Assembly (NCBI RefSeq): GCF_000414115.1
Contig: NZ_AOPZ01000558.1
Span: forward strand, 1 to 53,225
DNA length: 53,225 nt
Source: Streptomyces aurantiacus JA 4570
GTDB taxonomy: Bacteria > Actinomycetota > Actinomycetes > Streptomycetales > Streptomycetaceae
Reading direction: 5' to 3'
Position 1 is the stretch's first letter. Every line of letters begins with the position of its first letter. Positions 38,425-47,071 of this stretch are shown in pieces. Both the position numbers and the translations under genes were made by a program. Under the pieces are notes generated by a model, which had not been told where the DNA came from, ran no database searches, and saw only the letters and a list, made by a program, of their open reading frames with translations.

Positions 38425-41400
38425 CGCATCAGCCTGTCCGCGACCCGCGCCGCCGCCCGTCCGTCGTCGAGGTCGCAGTACGCCTCGCGGAACGCGGCGT
38501 ACGCGTCGGCGTGCCGGGCCGTGACGGAGTCCAGGTCGCGCAGGGCGTCGACGACCTCCCCGGTGGAGGCGAGCAGCGGGCCCGGCGCGCGGTTCTCGAA
38601 GTCGAGGTAGAAGCCGCGCACGGTGTCGCGGTAGTGCTCCAGGTCGTACGCGTGGAAGAGCATCGGGCGGCCGGTGTGCGCGAAGTCGAACATCAGGGAC
38701 GAGTAGTCGGTGACCAACACATCGGCGACCAGGAGGAGTTCGGCGGCGCGGGGGTGGGCGCTGACGTCGCGGACGAAGGGGGCGCGGGCGCCCGGGAGGC
38801 GGCCGGAGGTCAGCGGGTGCTTGCGCACGAGCAGCACATGGTCGTCGCCGAGGACGTGCTCGGCGGCGCGCAGGTCGAGCGCGGGGTCGTAGCGGAACCG
38901 GCCGGGCCCGAACCCGAGGTGGTCGCGGTAGGTGGGCGCGTACAGCACGATCCGCTTGTCCGGGGCGAGGCCCAGCTCGCGCCGGACGCGTTCGGAGACC
39001 TTCTGGCGGTCGTCGGCGAACAGCACGTCGTTGCGCGGCGATCCGGCCTCAAGCACTTCGCCCTCGTAGGTGAGGGCGCGGCCCAGGTGCGGGGTGGCGA
39101 AGCGGTTCGGGGAGACCAGGACGTTCCACTGGGCGGCGAGCCGCGGCAGCTGGTCGAGGTGGCCGTGGTCGGCGTACAGGGTGTCGGTGAGGTCGGTGCC
39201 GATGCGCTTGAGGGGGGTGCCGTTCCAGGTCTGGACGACGGTCTGGCCCTCGCGGCGCTCGAAGAAGTCCGGCAGGTGGCCGGCGGTCACGATGCGGCGG
39301 CAGCGGGCGAGGGCCTCGTACCACTCGGCGCCGTGCTCCTCCACGCCGCGCGCGCCCGCGGGCACCCGCGTCTGCTGGTCGTGCGTGACCCACAGGTGCT
39401 CGACGTCGGTGCCGCGCCGCACCAGTTCCTCGTGGACGGCGCGCGGCGAGTCGCCGTCGAAGTACAGGACGGCGTCGCGCAGGTTCTTGGTGCGCTCGCG
39501 CGGATAGTGCTCGGTCAGCAGCCGGTGGCGCCGGTACGCGCCCCGCTCGGCGGGTCTGAGCACCGACCCGGCCTCGATCAGGAGCCGGTCGCCGAAGCGC
39601 CGGTCGGCGATGAACTCCCGCCCCTGGATCATCTGGTGGTCGGGCAGCGCGGCCCCCGTGGACGCGAGCACCCGCACCGGCACCCCCGCCCCGCCGTGCC
39701 CCGCCTCCCGCAGGAACGCGTACCACCGCCCCTCCCGCAGCACCCCGCCCCCGGGCGCCACCACCGCCCGGAACCGCCCGCCGGACAGCTCGACCGGCAC
39801 CGTCACCTCGTCGTCGCGGCCGCTGTGCCGCAGCACCAGCTCCGCCGACGGCCAGCTCGCCTCGGCCGCGCTGCCCTCGACGGCGAGGGTGTCGTCGGCG
39901 GTCCACGCGACGCGGTCCGCGACCGGGCGGCGGGTGAGCTCCACGACGAGCTTGCCGCGGTCGTCGGCGGTGGCGCACAGCTCCCGCCCCGGGCCACTGG
40001 CGTAGCGGCCGGGCGGCAGGTCCAGGGCGGCGGCCAGGGGCGTCGTCGTGCCGTCGGCCAGTTCGAGGACGGCGTGCCAGCGGTCGCCGTGCGGCGGCTC
40101 GACCTGCGCGGGCGCGTGGTGCTCGGCGGGCGGCACGTCCTCCAGGTCGGCGAGGCGCACGCGCGCCTCGAAGCGGTCGTCGGCGACGGTGACCGGGTAG
40201 CTGAACTCGACGCCGGCGTGCGTGAGGCGCAGGGCCCTGGGGCGGACCCGTCCCGAGGGGGCGGTGCCGGCCGGGACCCCGGCGCCCGTCAGGGTGCCCA
40301 GGAGCACCACGTCCCCGCCGTCCCCCCGGTGGCCGTCGACCCGCGCCGCGTACTCCTGCACGCGCAGCACGAGCCGCCCCTTGCTGAAGCCGAGCACGAG
40401 GCGCACCCCGTCACCGAGATCGCGCACGAGCGACTGGGTGCGGGAGCTGTCCTGGGCGCGCACGGCCGCGCGCCGGACCGTGCCGTGGCCCGCGACGAGC
40501 ACGCCGAGCAGCCAGTTGCCCGGCCGCCACCGGCCCCCGGTCCGCAACTGCTCGGGGTCGACCGTCATCTCGAAGCCGGACAGGTCGTAGCAGTGCAGCC
40601 GTTGCCCGGAGCGCTCGGTGGCCTCGGGCGCGGGCACGGTCCGCGTCGGCACCCGCCGGAACCGGCCCCGGCTGTGCGCCGCCTTGAGCAGCCCCGCCTT
40701 GACGGACTCCGCGGGCCGCGTCGCCTCCAGGTTGCGCACGTAGGCGTAGCCGCGGATCCGCAGCCGCCCGTACGCGTCCCACGTCGCCTCGCCCAGGCGG
40801 GCCACCGCGGGCAGTTCGCCGCGGCGCAGCCGGGTGAGCTCGCGGGGGATTCCGTCGACGCCCGGATGGTCGGCGTACCGGAGCAGCGATCCGCGCACCG
40901 CGAACGCGCCCTTTCCGCCCCGCCGTTCGTGGTCGAGCAGCTCGATCAGCTCACCGGTGCGCCGCTCGCGCACCAGATGCCACTTCACCCGCAGGTCCAC
41001 GGGGAGCCGCCGCAGGATCCCCGGCTCGGCGGTGCGCAGGAACTCGGCGGTGTCCGCGAGGAACGCCGCCCGGTACTCGGGACCGCCCATCGGCAGCCCC
41101 TCCAGGAAGTACACGAAGTCGTCGCGCAGACAGGAGGCGTCGTACGTGGCCTTCAGCTCGGGCGCGTGCTCGCCGAGGAAGGCGCTGACGTGCGCGCAGG
41201 CCGCGATCCGGTCGCGCACGCCCTTGACGTCGGTGCGCCGCCGCGTGATGGAGCCCTCGCGGACACGCCAGTAGTAGACGTGCTCCTTGAGCACGTCCAC
41301 GGAGGAGGCGAGGAAGTGCGCCGGGATCATCACCGGCGTGTCCTCGTACAGCCTGCCCTCGGGGAAGAGGAAGCCGTGCCGGTCCCAGAAGGCGCGCCGG

Positions 41401-41897
41401 AACACCTTGTTCCAGGCGACGCGGTCGGCGAGCAGCGCCAGGTCACGGGAGATGTGGGTGCCGGTGCGCGGCGCGGTGAGCCACTGGTACTGCCACGCCT
41501 GGGAGCGGCCGCGCTCGGTCAGCCGCCACACGTTGCCGCTGGCGAAGTCGGAGCCGCTGGCGTCCAGGCTCGCGATCATCCGGGCGTACGCGCCCTGCGG
41601 CACGATGTCGTCGCTGTCCACGAACGTCAGGTACTCGGCGGTCGGATTCGCGTGCCGCACACCGGTGTTGCGGGCCGCGCTCAGGCCGGCGTTGGGCTGG
41701 CGGACGTAGACGAAGCGGGGGTCGCGGGTGGCGAAGTCGCGGGCGATGCTGGTGCTGGCGTCGGTGGAGCCGTCGTCGACCAGGACGGCCTCCAGGCCGC
41801 CGCCCCCGACGCGCTGCCGGGCGATCGACTCCAGGCACTCCTCCAGGAACTCCTCGACGTTGTAGATGGGCACGACGACGCTGAGTCGGGGCTGCAC
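38421..41897 (-). CDS. Bifunctional GT2 glycosyltransferase / TagF-like glycerophosphotransferase
   Basis: This 1158-residue protein has an N-terminal GT2 domain with LSVVVPIYNVEEFLEECLES, VDDGSTD (40-46), GLSAARNTG and metal-binding D94-S-D-D97. Residues about 350-770 are beta-rich with several repeats of Ig-like character (for example RPAESVKAGLL, DRFEARVRLADLEDV). The C-terminal TagF-like domain has QTWNGTPLKRIG (N892), GSPRNDVLF, VLYAPTYRDHLGF, RKHPL (H1027) and VTDYSSLMFDF. The usual His of HGTP is Asn here. The GTG start has AAAGG upstream. It could make a repeat unit by joining a sugar and a polyol phosphate in one protein. Confidence 0.88.
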   Translation of the reverse strand: MQPRLSVVVPIYNVEEFLEECLESIARQRVGGGGLEAVLVDDGSTDASTSIARDFATRDPRFVYVRQPNAGLSAARNTGVRHANPTAEYLTFVDSDDIVPQGAYARMIASLDASGSDFASGNVWRLTERGRSQAWQYQWLTAPRTGTHISRDLALLADRVAWNKVFRRAFWDRHGFLFPEGRLYEDTPVMIPAHFLASSVDVLKEHVYYWRVREGSITRRRTDVKGVRDRIAACAHVSAFLGEHAPELKATYDASCLRDDFVYFLEGLPMGGPEYRAAFLADTAEFLRTAEPGILRRLPVDLRVKWHLVRERRTGELIELLDHERRGGKGAFAVRGSLLRYADHPGVDGIPRELTRLRRGELPAVARLGEATWDAYGRLRIRGYAYVRNLEATRPAESVKAGLLKAAHSRGRFRRVPTRTVPAPEATERSGQRLHCYDLSGFEMTVDPEQLRTGGRWRPGNWLLGVLVAGHGTVRRAAVRAQDSSRTQSLVRDLGDGVRLVLGFSKGRLVLRVQEYAARVDGHRGDGGDVVLLGTLTGAGVPAGTAPSGRVRPRALRLTHAGVEFSYPVTVADDRFEARVRLADLEDVPPAEHHAPAQVEPPHGDRWHAVLELADGTTTPLAAALDLPPGRYASGPGRELCATADDRGKLVVELTRRPVADRVAWTADDTLAVEGSAAEASWPSAELVLRHSGRDDEVTVPVELSGGRFRAVVAPGGGVLREGRWYAFLREAGHGGAGVPVRVLASTGAALPDHQMIQGREFIADRRFGDRLLIEAGSVLRPAERGAYRRHRLLTEHYPRERTKNLRDAVLYFDGDSPRAVHEELVRRGTDVEHLWVTHDQQTRVPAGARGVEEHGAEWYEALARCRRIVTAGHLPDFFERREGQTVVQTWNGTPLKRIGTDLTDTLYADHGHLDQLPRLAAQWNVLVSPNRFATPHLGRALTYEGEVLEAGSPRNDVLFADDRQKVSERVRRELGLAPDKRIVLYAPTYRDHLGFGPGRFRYDPALDLRAAEHVLGDDHVLLVRKHPLTSGRLPGARAPFVRDVSAHPRAAELLLVADVLVTDYSSLMFDFAHTGRPMLFHAYDLEHYRDTVRGFYLDFENRAPGPLLASTGEVVDALRDLDSVTARHADAYAAFREAYCDLDDGRAAARVADRLMR

Positions 41898-41993
41898 GGC
41901 GACCGGCCTTTCGTAGGAGTAAGGGTGGCGTTACGACCCATTACGGGCGTATTCACCCCTTTTCCCGTTCCGATCAACTTCTTTACCGCCGCT

Positions 41994-42027
41994 CACCCCA
42001 TCGAGTTTCGCCACCACCCCATCGAGT
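41994..42027. promoter_or_regulatory. Two 13-bp direct repeats in the divergent promoter region
   Basis: CACCCCATCGAGT occurs at 41994-42006 and 42015-42027, 21 bp apart (two helical turns), between the divergent 1158- and 714-residue polymerase genes. This region (41898-42076) also has a relatively AT-rich segment at 41950-41985. The arrangement suggests a regulator binding as tandem dimers and controlling both genes. Confidence 0.55.
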
Positions 42028-42076
42028 GAGGCGCGGTCTTCGACAGAGCGTGTACACGTGACTACGGTCGGTGCCC

Positions 42077-44221
42077 ATGCCGCGCTTCTCAGTCGTCGTG
42101 CCCGCCCATCGTGTCCAGGGGTACCTGCGGGAATGCCTGGAATCCGTGCTCGACCAGTCCTTCGGCGACCTCGAACTGATCGTCGTCGACGACGCCTCGC
42201 CGGACGCCTGTGCCGCGATCGCGGCGGAGTATGCGCAGCGTGACCTGCGTGTGCAACTCGTCCGGCGTACCGAGCGGCGGGGCGTCGGCCCCGCCCGCAA
42301 CGCGGGCGCCGAGCGGGCCACCGGCGAGTGGCTGCTGTTCCTCGACGGCGACGACGTGCTGCTGCCGGGCGCGCTTGCGGCCCTGGACGCCGCGCTCACC
42401 CCCGATGTGGACGTGCTGCTCTTCGGCCACGACCGCACCGACTGGTGGGAGACCGTGCGGCGGCCGTCCGGCGAGGACGTCACCGGCGACCCGTTCGCCG
42501 TGACCGTCGCCGCCTGGAACCGCGTCTTCCGGCGGTCCTTCTGGGTCGAGCGGGGGCTCGCCTTCTCGCTGGGGGCGTACGAGGACGTGGTGCCGGCCCA
42601 CCGGGCCACGCTGGAGGCCGGGGAGCGGTTCGGCTCGCTGGACCGGGCGTGCGTGCGCTGGCGCGAGCGGCGCGGCGGCAGCTTCGCGAAGTCGCCGGGG
42701 CGGGAGCACTTCGCGGTGATCGGGCGGTACGAGGAGCTGTTCGCCGCGGGCGGTGTCATCGCCGGGCCGGTGGCGGGCGGCTCGGCCGTGACCGGCCCGG
42801 ACGTGGCGGCGCGGCTCTTCCCGTACGCCGTCGAGCACCTCCTGGCCGTCCTCGACGACCCCGGCCGGATCGCGCCCGGCGACCGCGCCGCGTTCTTCCG
42901 CGCGGCGGCGGCCATGCTGCGCGCCCACCGCCCGCCCGGGCACACCCCCGTGACGGACCGTCAGCGTGCCTTGCTCACCGGCTCGTACAGCTCGTACCGG
43001 GCGCTCGCGCGCGCGGGCGGCCGCATGAAGGCGCTGCGCACCGCCCTGGCCCGGCGCAAGAAGTCGGTGCGCGCCCGCGCCATGCGCGTCACTTACCACG
43101 CCGACCTGCGCCGCTCCCTCGACCCGCGCCTTGCCGTCTACGGCGCCTACTGGAACCGGGGCGTGAGCTGCAACCCGGCCGCGATCCACGCGAAGGCCCG
43201 CGAGCTGGCCCCGCACATCCGGGGCGTCTGGGTGGTGTCGAGCCGCCACAAGCACCGGGTGCCGCCGGGCGTCGAGTACGTCATCGAGGGCTCGCGGCGC
43301 TACTGGCAGGCGATGGCCCGTGCCACGTACCTGATCAACAACTCGTCCTTCCCCGGCGGCTTCACCAAACGCCCCGGCCAGGTCTACCTCCAGACCCACC
43401 ACGGCACGCCCCTGAAGAAGATGGGCCTGGACCAGCGCCGCTACCCGGCCGGCACGCACGGCATCAGCTTCCAGAAGGTCCTGGACCACACCGACCAGTG
43501 GGACTACAGCCTGTCCGCCAACCCGCACTCCACGGAGGTGTGGGAGCGGGTGTACCCGGCGGCGTACCAGGCGCTGGAGGCGGGCTATCCCCGCAACGAC
43601 GTGTACTTCACCACCAAGCCCGACGAACTGGCGCGCATCCGGGCCGAGTTGGGGGTGGCTCCCGACCAGAAGGCCGTCCTCTACGCCCCCACGCACCGCG
43701 ACTACCAGAAGGGCTTCCTGCCCCGCCTGGACCTGGAGCGCTTCGCCGCGGCGCTCGGCCCGTCCTACGTCGTCCTGGTCCGCGCCCACTACTTCTACGG
43801 CGCCGACGCGGGCCTCGCCGCGCACCCCGGCCTGGTCGACGTCACCGCCCACCCGCGCGTGGAGGACCTGTGCCTGGCCGCCGACGCGCTGGTCACGGAC
43901 TACTCGTCACTGATGTTCGACTACGCCTGCCTGGACCGCCCGATCGTCACCTACGCCCCCGACTGGCAGGCGTACCGCCTCGCCCGCGGCACCTACTTCG
44001 ACCTCCTGTCGGGCCGCCCGGGCGAGACCCCGGGCGCGGTCGCGACGTCCGAGGACGAGCTGACCGCGCTGTTCCGCGACGGCGACTGGGACACGGCGGA
44101 GACGACGGCGCTGCGGGCCGCGTTCCGGGAGCGGTTCTGTCCGTACGACGACGGGGGCGCGGCGGAGCGGGTGGTGCGGCGGCTGTTCCTGGAGGGTCAC
44201 CCGGCGGCCGGCCGCTCGTAG
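42077..44221 (+). CDS. Bifunctional GT2 glycosyltransferase / TagF-like glycerophosphotransferase
   Basis: This 714-residue protein has a GT2 domain with FSVVVPAHRVQGYLRECLES, VDDAS (37-41) and DGDD (90-93) intact. The TagF-like C-terminal half has LQTHHGTPLKKMG, RAHYFYGA, GYPRNDVYF, APTHRDYQKGF and VTDYSSLMFDY. It is closely similar in the second half to 25879-28110 (DPxLAVxxAYWxRGVxCNPAAI), but that protein has lost the GT2 motifs. ATG 42077 was preferred over GTG 42071 because the -10-like TACGGT (42063-42068) is so close. It is the only plus-strand gene in this polymer block; its 3' end overlaps the convergent Stealth gene by 25 nt. Confidence 0.88.
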   Translation: MPRFSVVVPAHRVQGYLRECLESVLDQSFGDLELIVVDDASPDACAAIAAEYAQRDLRVQLVRRTERRGVGPARNAGAERATGEWLLFLDGDDVLLPGALAALDAALTPDVDVLLFGHDRTDWWETVRRPSGEDVTGDPFAVTVAAWNRVFRRSFWVERGLAFSLGAYEDVVPAHRATLEAGERFGSLDRACVRWRERRGGSFAKSPGREHFAVIGRYEELFAAGGVIAGPVAGGSAVTGPDVAARLFPYAVEHLLAVLDDPGRIAPGDRAAFFRAAAAMLRAHRPPGHTPVTDRQRALLTGSYSSYRALARAGGRMKALRTALARRKKSVRARAMRVTYHADLRRSLDPRLAVYGAYWNRGVSCNPAAIHAKARELAPHIRGVWVVSSRHKHRVPPGVEYVIEGSRRYWQAMARATYLINNSSFPGGFTKRPGQVYLQTHHGTPLKKMGLDQRRYPAGTHGISFQKVLDHTDQWDYSLSANPHSTEVWERVYPAAYQALEAGYPRNDVYFTTKPDELARIRAELGVAPDQKAVLYAPTHRDYQKGFLPRLDLERFAAALGPSYVVLVRAHYFYGADAGLAAHPGLVDVTAHPRVEDLCLAADALVTDYSSLMFDYACLDRPIVTYAPDWQAYRLARGTYFDLLSGRPGETPGAVATSEDELTALFRDGDWDTAETTALRAAFRERFCPYDDGGAAERVVRRLFLEGHPAAGRS

Positions 44222-47061
44222 GGCGAGCGCACCGGGAAGTACGCCGTCAGGAACGACCGCACCGCCAGGGCCGTCTCCTCGTCGGACATGCCGCTGTCGG
44301 GGGACTCGCCGATGCAGAAGGCCGTCTTGTTCCGCGACTGCAGGAGCTGGCCGAGCCGGGCGTGGTCGGCGCGGCTTCCGATGTCCACGAAGTCGTACGA
44401 GATCGACGAGGGCACCGCGCGGCCGGTGAGGTACGCGTAGTGCTGGTGCAGCGACGACACCAGGGAGTGGTCGGTGTTGCCGCGGAAGCGGGCGCGGGCG
44501 GTCGCGGCCAGCTCGTCCGCGTACCGCTCGGTGAGCTCTTCGAGGATGCCGCGGCGCAGCGCGTACGGCACGTGGAAGAAGCAGTGCGTCGCCGTCCGCC
44601 CGAAGTCGCGGCGCAGCAGCTCGCGGTTGTTCTTCGCCGCCGCCAGATAGCCCTCGTCCCCGGGCATTACCGGCAGCGCGGGCACGGACGCCGACGACCA
44701 GAAGAACTTGGGCAGGCCCGAGCCCAGGAAGAAGGTGTCGGGGGTCGTCGGGCGGCCCAGGAACATGTCGTCGTTGAAGTAGAGGAAGTGCTCCGCCAGG
44801 CCCTCGATGCGGTGCAACTGGGTCTCGATCGCGTGGGAGTTGAAGGTCGGCAGGGCGGTGGGGTCGGCGAACAGGTCGCGGTGGTCGACGACGGTCAGGC
44901 CCGGGTGGTCCCGGTCGAGCCAGGCGGGGACCTGTCCGGCGGTGACCAGGTACACGTGCCGCACCCACGGGGCGTACATCGCGAGGGAGCGCAGGGAGTA
45001 GCGGAGCTCGTCGCGGTTGCGGAAGCGGACGGTGCCGCTGTCGGGCGAGTGCTCGTCGGCCTCCGTGCCGGGGGATGCGGCCTGCGCGGCGGCGCGGGCC
45101 GCGCGCCAGTCGGGGTCGGTGTCGTCGACCCAGGTGTAGACGGCGTCGACGGGGAAGTCGACGTCGGTCATGAGGGGCTGGGTGAAGACGTCGAGGGTCG
45201 GGTACCGGCGGGCGCCGACGCGGAGGCGGGCGGTGGGGGCGAGCGAGGGGAGCTCGGCGCCGGCGAGGGTGCTGCCGAAGGGGGCGCGGCGGGGAGCCGG
45301 GGGAGTCGTCGCGCCGGTGCCTCCGGGGTCGGCGGCGCGCCGCCAGAACGCCACCGTGCACGCCTGCTGTACCCCGTGCCGCAGCGACAGCGTCGTCGTG
45401 GTCACCGGCTTGAACACCTTGACGCCCGCCAACTCCCCGATGCCGTCGAGGCGTTCGGCGAGCACCGCGCCCGGGGCGGCGTCCCGCGGGTTGACCAGCT
45501 CGGCGTAGACCGGCTCGCCGTGCAGGCTCTCCGCGAGGGCCTTGAGGGCGCGGTCGCGGTCGTCCTCGTCCACGGCCAGGGTGTGCGCGGAGCCGCCGGT
45601 GCGCACCAGGACGTACGGAACCTGCCGCGACTCCAGGGCGGCCGCCGTGAGTTCGAGGTTCCACTCGGCCATGCGCGGCGCGAGTACGTCGTCACGGCAC
45701 TCGGCGAGGCGGCCGACCGAGCGGATCACCTTGCCGTCCGGCGCGGCGGCGATGATCTCGTCCTCGCGGGCGCGCTCGTCGGCGCTCGCGGCCGCGTCGA
45801 AGGTGTGCGGCGCCGTCGGGCGGAACCCGCAGCCGCCGGACGCCACGCCGAGCGCCACCCGGTCCGCGCGCCCGGCGAGCCGCTCCGGCCGGTCGCGCCC
45901 CGCCACGAGCCGCGCGTACAGCTCCTCCCACAGCGCCGTCACACCGGCCGAGGAGAACCGCTCGTACACCCCCTCGCGGGCGGCCCGCGCACAGGACCGC
46001 CGCAACTTGTCGTCCCCCATCAACTCGCCCATGGCGACGGCGAGTTCATCGACTTCCCCGGGTGGTACGAGGAGCCCGTCCACCCGGTGCCTGACGATCT
46101 CCGCCGGGCCCGTCAGGACGTCGTACGTGACCACGGGCACCCCGGCCGCCAGCGCCTCCAGGAGCACCAGCGGGAACGCCTCGTTGTGGCCCGCGGTCAT
46201 CAGGGACAGGCCCGCCTTGGCCCACTCGGCGGCCATGTCCTGGCAGGGTCCGAGGAGTTCGACGCGGTCCTGAAGGCCGAAGCCGTCCACCAGGCGGCGC
46301 AGGCTCTGCTCGCGGTGCCCGCCGCCGAAGATCCGCAGCGTCCACTCCGGGTGGGCGTCGGCGAGCTGCGCGAACGCGCGGATGGCGTGGTCGACGCGCT
46401 TCTCGCCGGTGAGCCGCGCGGCCATGATGATGACCTTGCTCTCGCCGTCGGCGCGCGGCCGGAAGCCGTCCGGCACCGCGTTGGGGATCACGGCGAGCTC
46501 CGGGGAGGTCGCGCCCAGGGACTCCGCGATCCAGTCCCGGGTCCGCTCGGTGAGCGTGACCAGGGCGTCCAGGCGCGGCGCGTGCAGCAGCAGCGGCTCG
46601 CCGGAGCGGCCGCGGCGCTGGGTGGGGCGGTGCTCCTGGTGGACGGTCACCACGCGCGCCGGTACGAGGCCGACGGCGGCGGCGAGCAGCGCGGGCGTAG
46701 TCGTGACGAGCACGTCCGTGTCCAGCGTGGTGAGCGCCGCCGTCAACTCCACATCGGAAAGCCGGTCGAACGCCGACTCCCAGGCGGGCTCGACGAGTTC
46801 ACTGGGCAGCGCGGCCAGGGTCCGGCACGCGGCCTCGTCTAGCGCGGACGCCCGCACCGGCCGCTCCGGCGTCACCGTACGGTCGACCAGATAGCGCACG
46901 GGGACCTCGCGCGCCTGCGGGAAGAACGGCTCGGGCCGGGTGCGGAAGACGGAGACGACCTCGACGTCGTGCCGCTCGGCGAGATGCAGCGCCTGGGTGT
47001 ACGTGGCCAGCTCGGTGCCACCCATCTCGTCGCCCCAGCCGAGCAGATACGTGATCTTCAA
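44197..47061 (-). CDS. GT4 glycosyltransferase fused to a Stealth sugar-phosphate transferase
   Basis: This 954-residue protein has a GT4 (GT-B fold) first part, about residues 1-390, with ITYLLGWGDEMGGTELAT, AARLTGEKR (214-222) and E-x7-E in NEAFPLVLLEALAAG (293-307). The second part is a Stealth capsule-type hexose-phosphate transferase: CR1 DFPVDAVYTWVDDTDP (635-650), CR2 RFRNRDELRYSLRSL (679-693), CR3 FNSHAIETQLHRIEGLAEHF and FNDDMFLGRP (740-771), and CR4 near SLHQHYAYLTG. Stealth enzymes build phosphate-linked sugar polymers. The start is TTG with AAGGAG 5 nt upstream. The 3' end overlaps the opposite-strand TagF gene. Confidence 0.9.
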   Translation of the reverse strand: MKITYLLGWGDEMGGTELATYTQALHLAERHDVEVVSVFRTRPEPFFPQAREVPVRYLVDRTVTPERPVRASALDEAACRTLAALPSELVEPAWESAFDRLSDVELTAALTTLDTDVLVTTTPALLAAAVGLVPARVVTVHQEHRPTQRRGRSGEPLLLHAPRLDALVTLTERTRDWIAESLGATSPELAVIPNAVPDGFRPRADGESKVIIMAARLTGEKRVDHAIRAFAQLADAHPEWTLRIFGGGHREQSLRRLVDGFGLQDRVELLGPCQDMAAEWAKAGLSLMTAGHNEAFPLVLLEALAAGVPVVTYDVLTGPAEIVRHRVDGLLVPPGEVDELAVAMGELMGDDKLRRSCARAAREGVYERFSSAGVTALWEELYARLVAGRDRPERLAGRADRVALGVASGGCGFRPTAPHTFDAAASADERAREDEIIAAAPDGKVIRSVGRLAECRDDVLAPRMAEWNLELTAAALESRQVPYVLVRTGGSAHTLAVDEDDRDRALKALAESLHGEPVYAELVNPRDAAPGAVLAERLDGIGELAGVKVFKPVTTTTLSLRHGVQQACTVAFWRRAADPGGTGATTPPAPRRAPFGSTLAGAELPSLAPTARLRVGARRYPTLDVFTQPLMTDVDFPVDAVYTWVDDTDPDWRAARAAAQAASPGTEADEHSPDSGTVRFRNRDELRYSLRSLAMYAPWVRHVYLVTAGQVPAWLDRDHPGLTVVDHRDLFADPTALPTFNSHAIETQLHRIEGLAEHFLYFNDDMFLGRPTTPDTFFLGSGLPKFFWSSASVPALPVMPGDEGYLAAAKNNRELLRRDFGRTATHCFFHVPYALRRGILEELTERYADELAATARARFRGNTDHSLVSSLHQHYAYLTGRAVPSSISYDFVDIGSRADHARLGQLLQSRNKTAFCIGESPDSGMSDEETALAVRSFLTAYFPVRSPYERPAAG

Positions 47062-47071
47062 GAGGACTCCT

